Below the pieces are notes generated by a model. That model was given only the letters and a program-made list of their open reading frames with translations, did not search any database and was not told the DNA's origin. Positions 42,378-52,468 of a DNA stretch of 64,000 nt are shown here, in pieces. Both the position numbers and the translations under genes were made by a program. The stretch spans positions 8,502,243 to 8,566,242 of the forward strand of contig NC_049907.1 of the NCBI RefSeq assembly GCF_001411555.2, read 5' to 3'. How positions within the stretch are numbered: position 1 is the first letter of the stretch; each line of letters begins with the position of its first letter. This DNA is from Juglans regia. Lineage: Eukaryota; Streptophyta; Magnoliopsida; Fagales; Juglandaceae.

Positions 42378-43380
42378 ATATTTGTCCCGACAAGGTGATA
42401 TACATGTTTTAGGAGAGAAGTGGTATGATGAAGTTGCTAATTAACAGCTAGCTGATCTGAAGCAATCGACGAACGTGACAAATTATTGTAATTTATAAGG
42501 TTGTAGCTCATGATAATTAACTTTATATATAGTACGAAGGTTTGGTGGTTTTCTTTTGCGTGTTTGATTGAAAGAGTACTCTCCACCCTTTGCAGCATGT
42601 GAGAGGGTTTTATCTTTTTCTCTGACATTTTGGCATATTGGTGGGTGGTGATGTACCTTTTGGTCCTTTTTTTGTATTAAGATTACTGTTTAACACCTAA
42701 TTTTTAGGTAGTAACGTTTGTGTTTGAGTTCTCATTTCCTCGTCCTTTTTGTACGACAACGGAATAATTGCTTGGGAAAAACAGTTATAATTAATATATA
42801 TATATATGTTGGAGAGAGCAAACCATTAGGCCCTCTCTCTCTCTCTCTCTCTCTCTAAACTCATTCGAACAAGCACTCCTCTTTGGGTTGATCTGAGATG
42901 GGAGCGTCCCTCTCATTTGTCTCTAATCCTTCCAAGATTTACGTGAAGTTCACGTTCTGTTTTTTACTTCTTTTTTTTTTCCCTATTTTACAATGAGAAA
43001 TGACCCATTTTTCACATTCCAGTCATCTCTAAGATATGTGTTGCATTCCCAAAGGATGTTTAGTCAATGAATTTTGCTATTCATGATCATCCTACACACT
43101 ACACGTTATATATTTTATTTATATATTTTTATTTTTATTTTATTTCTATTAAATTAATTAAGTTATTCTACTCATAATCCATATATCACATACTTGTTAA
43201 GAGAAAAATATAAAAATTTAAAAAAAGTCATGCGATATACGAAAATGATAAGTATAATTTTTCTTCAAATATCGATCTGTGCATTTAGCATAGTAGCACT
43301 TCGATCCAACAATATATCATCCACATGTGCAAATCCCAAATGGCATGTAGGCCACACACATAATTAGTGTGTGTTTAATT
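42378..43380. other. Intergenic DNA with a CT microsatellite
   Basis: (CT)n at about 42833-42857. No gene recognised. Confidence 0.45.
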
Positions 43381-43382
43381 AT

Positions 43383-43610
43383 GCGTTTGGTTACTAAGGC
43401 GATTTTAGATAATCTTAATTATTTGTGAATATTAATATTTTATAAATTTTATTGAGATGCGTTTAAATGTAAATATGTTGATATATGTAATTGAATATAT
43501 GAAATAGATTGAAATGAATTTAACATTTTGTAAAAAGTTGAAAAAATAATGACTTTTATTAATAATTAATTTGAGATGAATTGAGGTGATCTTGATATCC
43601 AAACATATAT
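43383..43610. mobile_element. Diverged MITE, family-D-like
   Basis: The left end GCGTTTGGTTACTAAGGCGA and the right end, reverse-complemented, TGTTTGGATATCAAGATCAC, with a GAGATGAATTGAGGTGA block inside. Similar to the element at 54078. Confidence 0.5.
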
Positions 43611-43944
43611 AGTAGCCTCAAGTGCTATACCTGGAGATTCTGTAACATCAAATCTTTCATGATTTGCTTGTTCACATTCTACCATCGATGCCATGTGAAT
43701 CCCACATGCCACTGGATAATTGTATACGGCTTGGATTAATCTAACTATACTTTGACTAGTACGTCCAATCTTCATACCTTAAACCTTTTTATAATGTTTT
43801 CCCATAAAATTAAAGTCTACACACCTTTTAATTTGTTGTGAAAAATGCGAAACTCTCTACTGAACTCTCAACGACAATCTATAGAAACACACTCTACTTA
43901 CGTGTTGCTATAGGCAAACTAAAACAGTGTATAATTGTTTTTTT

Positions 43945-44067
43945 AGTAATATTAGATATAATTTTAAGTGTGCAAGTCACACATATTTCATTTGAAAAAA
44001 ATGAAGTTCACAAAAAATGAGATATACAGAATTTACATATCTTAAAATTGTAAATATCATTTGTCAT
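43945..44067. mobile_element. Partial family-B MITE
   Basis: AGTAATATTAGATATAATTT at the left, TTTGAAAAAAATG inside and AAATATCATTTGTCAT at the right match the B family in reversed orientation, with an internal deletion. Confidence 0.5.
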
Positions 44068-44289
44068 GTTTTTAGACAACTAAATTAAACACCCTTGCCA
44101 CAACTCTTTCCTTTAGACGAGATCAACCGTGGAAATTCAAGATGATTATTAAAAGATTTAAAAAGTTTTCCCTCGTTGTTAATATTGATAAAATCTTTCA
44201 TTTTATCATTATAATTTTTTTAAATTTATAATTTATATATATATAAATATATATTTTATCAGACAATTGAAAAAATATATATAAATTAA

Positions 44290-44515
44290 TCAGTGGTTTT
44301 ACAGCCAAGAATTATAGGAGCAAGACAGATGGCCGCCCACCTGAAACAGACACCAAACTCACAGTCAGAGGCGACTACTTCACGACTCTTCAACATGAAA
44401 TTACTAAGGCTGCCACGTGCGAAGATCTGTTGGCGGTTTAGACCAAAACACCGGCTGCGTTCGCGACTTACGTCTACGATGTTGACAGTTATAAAACCAG
44501 AGGGACAAAGAGATG
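44290..44515. other. GC-richer unidentified stretch, left part
   Basis: Composition departs clearly from the AT-rich surroundings. It contains a GCCACGTGC G-box-like site (about 44413-44421). It continues after the MITE at 45389. No ORF with recognisable similarity on either strand. Confidence 0.35.
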
Positions 44516-44524
44516 TATTAATAA

Positions 44525-45379
44525 GGAAAATGCTACATGCCCCGCTGGGGGCTCCCGCTGGGGCATGTAGTATTTTTTTATATATTTTTTTAAAATTTAT
44601 TTTTATATAGATATTTTTAATAATTTTAAATATTTTAAAAAATAAAATAAAAATTATAATATTATTTAAAAATATTTTCTTAATTACAAAGTAGAATAAA
44701 AATTAATATTTAATGATTTTTATTTTACTTTCTGATTAAGGAAGTGTTTTTTAATGATTTGTTTTTTACTTTCTGATTAAGGAAGTGTTTTTTAATGATT
44801 TTTTTTTTTACTTTCTGATTAAGGAAGTGTTTTTTAATTTTTTTTTTTTACTTTCTGACTAAGGAAGTGTTTTTTAATGATTTTTTTTTTACTTTCTGAT
44901 TAAGGAAGTGTTTTTTAATGATATTTTAAATTTATTTTATTTTTTAAAAATATTTATAAGTGTAAAAAAAATCTATATAAAAACTAAATTAAAAAATTAC
45001 ACATAAAAAAGTACATGTTAAGCTCAACGGGAGCCCCCAACGGAGGCTGTAATATGACTATTTTAAATATTTTTAAAAAAAATCATAATATTATTAAAAA
45101 ATATTTTCTTAATCATGAAGTAAAATAAAAAAATTATAAAAAAATATTTTTTTATAATTTTTTATTTTACTTCGTGATTAAGAAAATATTTTTTAATATA
45201 TATTTTTTACTTTTAGATTAAAAAAATATTTTCTTAATAATATTTTAATTTAATTTTATTTTTTTAAAATATTAAAAAATCTATATAAAAATTATTTAAA
45301 TAAAATATATATTAAATAAAACTACAGCCCCAGCAGGAGCTCCCAGCAGGAGCCCCCAGCGGAGGCTGTAGCACTACCC
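44525..45379. mobile_element. Family-C MITE with GC-rich ends and internal tandem repeats
   Basis: A perfect 9-bp duplication TATTAATAA (44516-44524 and 45380-45388) flanks it. The left end is GGAAAATGCTACATGCCCCG; the right end read inward starts GGGTAGTGCTACAGCCTCCG. Both ends carry repeats of a GCTGGGGGCTCCC-type word. The interior is AT-rich and includes five tandem copies of a ~45-50-bp unit (44728-44925; TTCTGATTAAGGAAGTG in each). A second GC-rich block at about 45017-45052 suggests two elements fused or nested. Confidence 0.8.
44728..44925. repeat. Tandem repeat, about five copies of a 45-50-bp unit
   Basis: Each unit contains ACTTTCTGATTAAGGAAGTG and ttttttaatgatttt, differing mainly in T-run length and one A-to-C change. 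It lies inside the family-C MITE. Confidence 0.85.
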
Positions 45380-45388
45380 TATTAATAA

Positions 45389-45740
45389 TATTGACATTTG
45401 ATCTTGTGGGGTCCACACCCCACTCTCCTTCTAATTTATACTGTGGCTTTTGCACCGCCACACAAACACCGAAGGCCGCGGTAGATCCACGCGCCACCAA
45501 ATTTGGCTGGGAGCTGTACCAACCGCAAGTGGGCCCCACTGAGCCCAGTCCCACACCTCTGACATTGCCTTGTCAGTTTATTTATTTATTTACTTATTTT
45601 TTTTTTTCTGGCAAGTGGAAAAAGCAGAATAATTATTATCATTTGCGAAACACACACACTCTGTTTTTTATTTTAAATTGTTTGTTTGTTTTTGTTTTTT
45701 CACCCCTTCTTGTCAATCATGAGATTCCCGGCTGATGAGT
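45389..45740. other. GC-richer unidentified stretch, right part, with TCP-like palindromes
   Basis: It contains GTGGGGTCCACACCCCAC (about 45406-45423) and the palindrome GTGGGCCCCAC (about 45530-45540), close to TCP-factor sites (GTGGGNCC), and then a T-rich run. It joins 44290-44515 when the MITE is removed. It could be a regulatory or captured fragment; no gene is attached. Confidence 0.35.
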
Positions 45741-46037
45741 GAATTCCATGATTGCTTTTATTACTAGAGTTTAGCTACATGTTAGTAACTGTTTACGTTA
45801 TACACTTCACATTTATAATAATATTTTTTTATAAAATATAAGATATAGAATGATGAATAGTAATTAATAAAAATTATTATTAATAATTTTATTTTAAATA
45901 GTAAAATATGTAGTCATAATTTTATTTATAATTTTATGTATATCATTTATTTTATAATTTTTTAAAATTTTAAATTTCATAAATTTGAGTATTTTTATAG
46001 TTGACTTGTCAGCACATATTTTTATGTAAATAAAAAG

Positions 46038-46209
46038 GAAAAAAATATTTACAGTCATAAAATACACAAGCGCTGCACACTTCTTTTAAAAAGTGAGTAA
46101 ATACGAAAATTACATAAAGAAATTAAATTTTTAATAGTGGATTCTGCTCTTTTAAAAAAAGAGTGCATAATATTTGCACAATGCAGGATTGTATAATTTA
46201 ACATTATTT
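46038..46209. mobile_element. Family-B MITE
   Basis: AAATAAAAAG flanks it (46028-46037 and 46210-46219). The interior matches family B (ATATTTACAGTCATAAAATA at the left, TTAACATTATTT at the right). Confidence 0.75.
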
Positions 46210-46219
46210 AAATAAAAAG

Positions 46220-47513
46220 TATAAATACAAATAACGTTTTCCATTCTAATTTAGTAATTTCCCTTTATATCTCTCATTAATTTTCTAGCAAGAAAAATTG
46301 CCGAATGACATCCTACGCTATCCAATTAAAAATAATATAAAAATATAAATTAAAGAAATTGAAAAAAAAAAAAATCGGTTAGCCTCCATGAAGGTTCCTA
46401 AGCCACCACCATGGTGGCTCCTCGGAGCACGAGCTTAAGTTCTTAACACAGAGGTGGCCGATGTCTGTGGCTTTCAGTCGCCTTCATAGTTTGTTACATT
46501 TTGCTTTCAAGTTTTTCTCTTTTTTTTTTTTTTTTTTTTAATTTTAAAAAGAAAGGTTTTTTAGATATCTTTTTTAACCTATTTTATTTTAACATTTTTA
46601 AATATTTTTTTTGAGATGACACATAAGAATCTCTTTATAATTAGAAATTGAGTTTTGTTACTCATCATTATCCTCGCACACCACACACCACATTTATTTT
46701 TATTTAGTTTAATTTATTTTAAATTTATTTTATTCTTTCTAAACTAATTAAGTTATTATACTAATCATTCATATATTTCATATTTGATAAAAAAAAATAT
46801 GTGATATATGGTGTGAAGATGATAAATAAAATTTTTCACAAAAAATGAAAGAATAATTAAAATGAGAGTTCTCTCAAGATTCATAAAGAACTGCCGGTAA
46901 AAACTTAGTAATTTTCTTTTTGTAAAACAACTACTCATTCTATGATTAATACCTTTTAATAGAAAAATAAAATTTTCTACCTAATAAATGAAATAGAGAA
47001 CTTATGAATGGTATGGAGAGTCATTCAGTTTTTTAATTCTAATTTCTTATTTTAAAATAACCGAAGCATTCCGACTGAAAAATCAAATTATTCATTTGAT
47101 GCCAACTTAGATGGATATATTCTCTATTTATTTATTTTTGTAAAAAAACTACATTAAATGGTACAAATGGTCGAACTACTTAAAAAATAATATTCTAATA
47201 ATATTTTATTTAACTCATCTAAAACTATTTCATTTCATCTCATTATCTAAACGAGCTCGGTGTTGATAATTTCCGAACATATATAAATGATTTCCCTTTG
47301 CTTTCACTTGTAGTTGCAAAGTTTTTGGGCGGATAGCGAAACTAATTTCAATCTGTTTGGTATTTGCATTTATTATCTTTTAGAATTTGAAATTTAATAA
47401 AATGAATGCAAAAAAATCATTCTTAACTTGCAATAATAATAATAATATGTAAACTATAGAACATATTGTCTTTTCCTAAAACTTTATAATATACTTTTAT
47501 TCCTTGTCTTAAG
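46220..47513. other. AT-rich intergenic DNA
   Basis: A 20-base T-run lies near 46519-46540, and a partial family-D sequence at about 47170-47260 (CATTTCATCTCATTATCTAA). No gene recognised. Confidence 0.4.
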
Positions 47514-47723
47514 GGCTAGTTTGGATCTCAAACACATCTCAACTCATCTTATCTAATTATTATAATTTTTTTAAATTACAACACAAAATATTATAAACAA
47601 TTAAATTTTTTCAAATCTCAAAATAATAATAATATTAAAAAATATTATTCTAATATTATTTTATTAAACTTTCATCTTTCATTTCAACTCAATTTAATTT
47701 GATTCAACATCTAAATCCAGCTT
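47514..47723. mobile_element. Family-D MITE
   Basis: The left end GCTAGTTTGGATCTCAAACA and the right end, reverse-complemented, GCTGGATTTAGATGTTGAAT, with the usual TCTAATTATTATAATTTTTT interior. Confidence 0.6.
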
Positions 47724-47999
47724 AATCTCTATTGAAGTAGTGCATAGATAATTCTTAATTAGAACATAATTTCAATTTGAAAAAAAAAAATTTAATAGAT
47801 TTGAATTTTTTGAATTTCTATGGCCAATTTTTAAAATCTGTAATAAAAATTCTAATATATATATATGAAATATAACTTAAATAATTGAGGTGGGGTAAGT
47901 ATGACACAAGGCCACGTGTGATAGTCACTCTCGTATGATTCGCGTGGGCATCACCCGGAAAAGGATGATGCTTCACTGCTTGATCATGTTCCAACAAGG

Positions 48000-48346
48000 T
48001 TGAGATGGAGACTATATACACCCTCTGGTTTCCCCTCTTCAACCTTCATACATTACATACGTCCTCTCTCTCTCTCTCTCTCTAGCTTTACATTCTCTCT
48101 CCTATTCTGCAATTCTTGTTTGATTCGGAATTTCTGGTATCGTGGTACCAGTCTGCCGGCCCAAACCTCTCTCCCTTATCTTTTGATTTCAAGGAAGCAT
48201 TATTACTCGAGTTGGTCTTGGCTTGATCCTCTCCCCCCCATCTTTTCCATACCTCAGCCATTTGCTGCCTCTCCCATCTGTTTCAAAACGTTCTGGTTTT
48301 TTTTATCTGCATATTACTGAAAAACAGGGATATACGAATATATATC
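48000..48346 (+). promoter_or_regulatory. HIPP core promoter and 5' UTR
   Basis: A TATA-like ACTATATACACC lies at about 48011-48022, then a (CT)n tract at 48064-48084 and a pyrimidine-rich leader to the ATG at 48347. Transcription probably starts around 48045. CT-rich leaders are common in plant genes. Confidence 0.5.
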
Positions 48347-48352
48347 ATGAAG
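48347..48352 (+). CDS. HIPP exon 1 (6 coding bases)
   Basis: ATGAAG followed directly by gtctga; with exon 2 it gives MKKVV, the family's usual start. Such a tiny first coding exon is easily missed by gene finders. Confidence 0.85.
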
Positions 48353-51056
48353 GTCTGATGATTCCCCAACTTATAACTTTTTGAATTTTCCTTCATTTTC
48401 TGATCCTCCTCCTTCATGACCTGAACAACTTGGCTTTTTCCTTTTTTGGGTTGTCTTTGTTCTTTAGAGAGAATCTAATGCACGTTTGTTAATTGTTCAT
48501 CATGGGTTATGCTAGTTAACTTTTCTCTCTTTTTAATGATGATTCCTCCTAGGAACAAGTTCTCATCAGATGGGTCCTCATGATCAGTGCTTTAATTACT
48601 TAGATTGATACTGCATGCTGAGATTTTACAAAAGATCTTTGATGGTTTCTGAAGCATTTTTGTTTGTTCTGATTTAGGATATACTATGTCTGATTCTTCA
48701 GTATTCCAAAAGTAGAAAACAAAAAAAAAAAACTGGGTTGAATCTAATCAAACTAGATCTGCTGGGTTGAGACACTGATTTCATTGTTCTTGCAGAAGGT
48801 TGTAATATTGAAGCTGGATTTACACGATGACAAAGCCAAGCAGAAGGCCATGAGGACAGTCTCTACTCTTTCGGGTACCAAATCGTTGTTTACGTTTCGT
48901 TTAAAGTTGTCCCTGGCTAGCTAGTTCTCCTTTATCTCAAAGAAAACAAGTAGCTGAAGTATTTTTCAGGAAAAAAAAAAATAATTTATTTTTATTATTT
49001 AACATATTATATAAATTTATTTTTATAAAATATTTTTACGTTAAAAGAAACATGTCTTCGCGTAAACTTTACGCATATTTTTACGTTTTTTGTGCTTCAT
49101 CATCCAATCGACTTGTGACGGCAGTCAATTAACTGCCGCAACAAACGATTGAATAAATTTTTGTTAGTTTATAAATTGAGATTTTATTAGAAATAAATGA
49201 CGGTAGATCTGTTTGAAAGGAAAATGCTAGGGCTCCCGCTGGGGGCTCCCGCTGGGAGCTCCCGCTGAAGCTGTAGTGTATTTTTTTATGCGTATTTTTT
49301 AATTCTTTTTTTTATGTAGATGTTTTTAATGATTTTAAATATTTTTAAAAAATAAAAAAATTTATAATATTATTAAATAATACTTGCTTAATCACGAAGT
49401 AAAATATAAAATATTTTTATATGATTTTTTATTTTACTTCTTGATTAAGAAAGTATTTTTTAATAATTTTTTTTTTACTTCTTGATTAAGAAAGTATTTT
49501 TAATAATGTTCTAAATTTATTTTATTTTTTAAAAAATATTAAAAAAAATTATATAAAAAACAACTTAAAAAAAAACACATACAAAAATACACTACAGCCC
49601 CAGCGGGAGCTCTCAGCGGGAGCCCCCAGCGGGGGCTGTAGCACGATCCCTGTTTGAAATATTAAGGTAATTAAAGGGAGTAATGATACACCTACAATAT
49701 ATTTTACAACATATTGTACAATAATGTGTTAAATGGGAGGTATTATTGTAAAATCATCTTATTTTTATAAGATGATTTTATAATAATACCCCTCATTTAA
49801 CATATTGTTGTACAATATGTTGTAAAATGTGTTGTAGGTAAATCATTTTCCAATTAAAGGAATCTAACGTCTTTTACTTTCCAGTACGAGTTCTTATCAG
49901 TACGTGACAGATCGTCAGCCACTGTCAGTACATTTCGTCACATTTATCTTTATGTGCACTCCAAATAATGACTATTGGAATTTGGTAGAGTTTAGGGACT
50001 ATGTTGGAAATATACAAAGTACAAACGTTGGTTATTAGAAAATTATTTAGTTTATTAATTTATTTAAATTTGTTTTTTTTTTAAACTTCTTTGTTTGATT
50101 TTTAATTGGTTTCTTGGTTAATTAAGTGTAGATCAGCATAATTTAAAAATTAATTCTAAAATTTGAAAATAGAGAAATGTTGTTTTTTATTTTTTATTTT
50201 ATTATCTTTTGTTGCACATAATGATGTGACATATTTTAAGTGGTTGTTCTAACGTAGAAAATTATTTGAAATGTGTCGTATCAAAAGTTTAACTAAATGA
50301 TAAAATTTAAGATGAAGAGTAACATTGTCCAAGAAATATGACTTTTAGTTTTCAAAAGAACTGACTAGACTAGAATTATCTTTTCGCTTCATAATAAAGT
50401 ATGAATAGTGTTACATGTACTTACAGTTTTACTTATTCTTTTACTTACAATATTAATTTTGTTAGTTTTTTCTTTTTTAAATTCAAATTTTATGATTTTC
50501 AACGTATCGATAACTGATATGTGAAGAAGTAAATTTTTTATAAATTTTTTTTAAGTACATTTAGCATTTTCCATGAAGTAACATCACAGATGCAATATAA
50601 CATTTAGGGATTGATTCCATCTCAATGGACATGAAGGACAAGAAACTAACGGTGATAGGGACCGTGGATCCGGTAAATGTGGTGAGCAAATTGCGCAAAT
50701 ATTGGCCATTGACAACTATGGTCTCAGTAGGGCCTGTAAAAGCACCTGAAAAGAAAGAGGAGCCAAAGAAGGAAGAACCCAAGGCAGCAGAGGAGCCAAA
50801 GAAAGAGGAAGCAAAGAAGGATGAAGCAAAGAAAGAGGAACCAAAGAAAGAAGAAGAGAAGAAAGAAGAAGAGAAGAAAGAAGAACCCAAGAAAGAAGAA
50901 GAAAAGAAGGAAGAAGAGAAGAAGAAAGAGGCGCCGCCGCCACCAGACCCTATCTTAGAGCTGGTTAGGGCTTACAAAGCTTACAATCCGCACCTTACCT
51001 CATATTACTATGTGCAAAGCATGGAAGAGAACCCAAATGCCTGTGTTATTTTATAA
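48347..51056 (+). CDS. Heavy-metal-associated isoprenylated plant protein (HIPP), three exons
   Basis: Exons 48347-48352 (6 bp, MK), 48796-48874 and 50608-51056, GT-AG throughout, give 177 aa. Residues 1-72 form an HMA-like fold starting [17 protein letters not shown] and containing [20 protein letters not shown]. The usual CxxC metal site is absent: its place is taken by LHDDKAK, so direct metal binding through it is unlikely. Residues about 75-136 are a Lys/Glu-rich repeat linker (EPKKEE units), followed by a short PPPP stretch. The C-terminus CVIL is a CaaX box, and Leu at the end favours geranylgeranylation, hence membrane association. Arabidopsis At1g01490 is the likely positional counterpart. 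The second intron (1733 bp) holds three MITEs. Confidence 0.93.
48796..48874 (+). CDS. HIPP exon 2
   Basis: Acceptor cttgcag, donor TCGG|gtacca; encodes [19 protein letters not shown] and RTVSTLS, leaving phase 1. Confidence 0.93.
49219..49649. mobile_element. Family-C MITE in HIPP intron 2
   Basis: The 10-bp duplication CTGTTTGAAA (49209-49218 and 49650-49659) is perfect. The ends contain tandem GGGAGCTCCCGCTG-type words and pair as inverted repeats. The AT-rich interior carries its own inverted copies of ATTTTTTATTTTACTTC. Confidence 0.85.
49678..49851. mobile_element. Foldback MITE (near-perfect palindrome) in HIPP intron 2
   Basis: Perfect 9-bp duplication AATTAAAGG (49669-49677 and 49852-49860). 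Almost the whole 174 bp is a palindrome: the left arm (ACACCTACAATATATTTTAC, then AACATATTGTACAA) pairs with the right arm (GTTGTACAATATGTTGTAAA), and the centre is taagatgattttataa. A transcript would form a long hairpin. Confidence 0.9.
50403..50572. mobile_element. Family-A MITE in HIPP intron 2
   Basis: Same family as 33197-33377 (ACATGTACTTACAGTTTTAC, ATTTTCAACGTATCGATAAC, TACATTTAGCATTTTCC). Flanks ATAAAGTAT (50394-50402) and ATGAAGTAA (50573-50581) match at 7 of 9. Confidence 0.75.
50608..51056 (+). CDS. HIPP exon 3
   Basis: Acceptor acatttag before GGATTGATTCC, 36 bp after the end of a family-A MITE and its duplicated target. Encodes [15 protein letters not shown], the Lys/Glu-rich repeats and the C-terminal CVIL. 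The antisense Ser-rich ORF here is a shadow. Confidence 0.95.
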
Positions 51057-52430
51057 AATGGGCTACCAAATATAAAACTGAGTGAGAGATGAATCTAATT
51101 TCCTCAGTTTTGTTAAATGGGATTGGAGTTTTGTTGAATAGTATAGGAGAGGAGGCAGGCATTCATATGCAGGCAACTCTGATCCAAGAGTCAAGAAGAC
51201 AGGAGCTCTTGTATATAAGACGGGGGTAATGCTTCATTGATCGTTCTAAAGCTTAATGATCAGTAAAATGGAGAGATCAGTGAATAAATAAGTCTTTGAA
51301 TTTGGTTTGAACACTATAATTTATGTAATCTCTATGTAATGCTTTTTTTTTTTTTTGGGGCACAAATTCTTATATATAGCTAGCTGATCAAGAACCTTTT
51401 CTTTACTTCGTTTTAACATATTAGTTTTAACATCTCATGTAATATGTTAAAACAAAGAGAAATGATTCATCTACAGAAAGATCTAATAAAAATAATTTCT
51501 CGAATTGACAGGTTTTGGAACTTTGATGTGGTATATCTAAATTTTAGTTTATTTTAACTGTAAAGTAGATTTGAAGTCTCATATCATAATGTCAATTCAT
51601 AAACTTTTTTTCATAAATTCTATCTCTAAATCCATCGCTCTAAAAGGAAAAATATATCTCTCTCTCTTTTTCTCGAGTGGTTTAAATTCATGGTTGTGGG
51701 ACGAGGAAGGTGCATAGCTAACTAGCTAGAGTACGTACGCTCACGGGTTGGAGATTTTGTGAAGTGGGTCATCTTGAAGCTGTATTTTTCCTTTCTATAT
51801 GGGGAAAAAAAAAAAAAAAAACGAAAGAGAAAGAAAAGTGATGGATTTGTGGGTCTCATTGATCTGTCTCTCTCGTACATGAACTCAATGGTTATGGTCC
51901 CCTTGGATCGAGTGACTGGTCGAGATGATCTATGTAGAGTTAGCTTGGTAATTAAATCTTCTTCTCATGGGGCTAGTGGGCGTGGCAGAAGCTAATTGGC
52001 TAGCTAGCTTATGGAGCTTTCTGCCTAAAAGAATCATGTTTTGAGTGATCCTGTTAAAAAGCTGTACCCTACCCACCATTCCTCTCCACCTTTTTATCAC
52101 TGGTATATGATTAGATTTGATGTATATCTCTAAAATCCCATATCCCAATACATTTATATATATATATATATTAATGTTTCCTTTAGAATTATAAACCAAA
52201 CACTACATTATAAAAGTAGTAATTTAATTAGCTGCTCTATTAATTCTTAATTGATGCAATTAGACAAGCTTCCAACCTTAATTTGGAGATCTGTACTGAT
52301 CCACGTGGATACATTTGCTGCTTTTTTGTATGCTTTCACAATAATTAAACTGCAAATTAATGCATGTGGCTAACCGTGGCAAGTGTACTGCATAATTATA
52401 CTTTAATTACTTATAACATGATAGCATGAT

Positions 52431-52468
<38 letters not shown>

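Noticed and set aside
50561..50943. Minus-strand Ser/Phe-rich ORFs
   Set aside because: Mirror image of the HIPP Lys/Glu repeats (GAA/AAG codons read in reverse).
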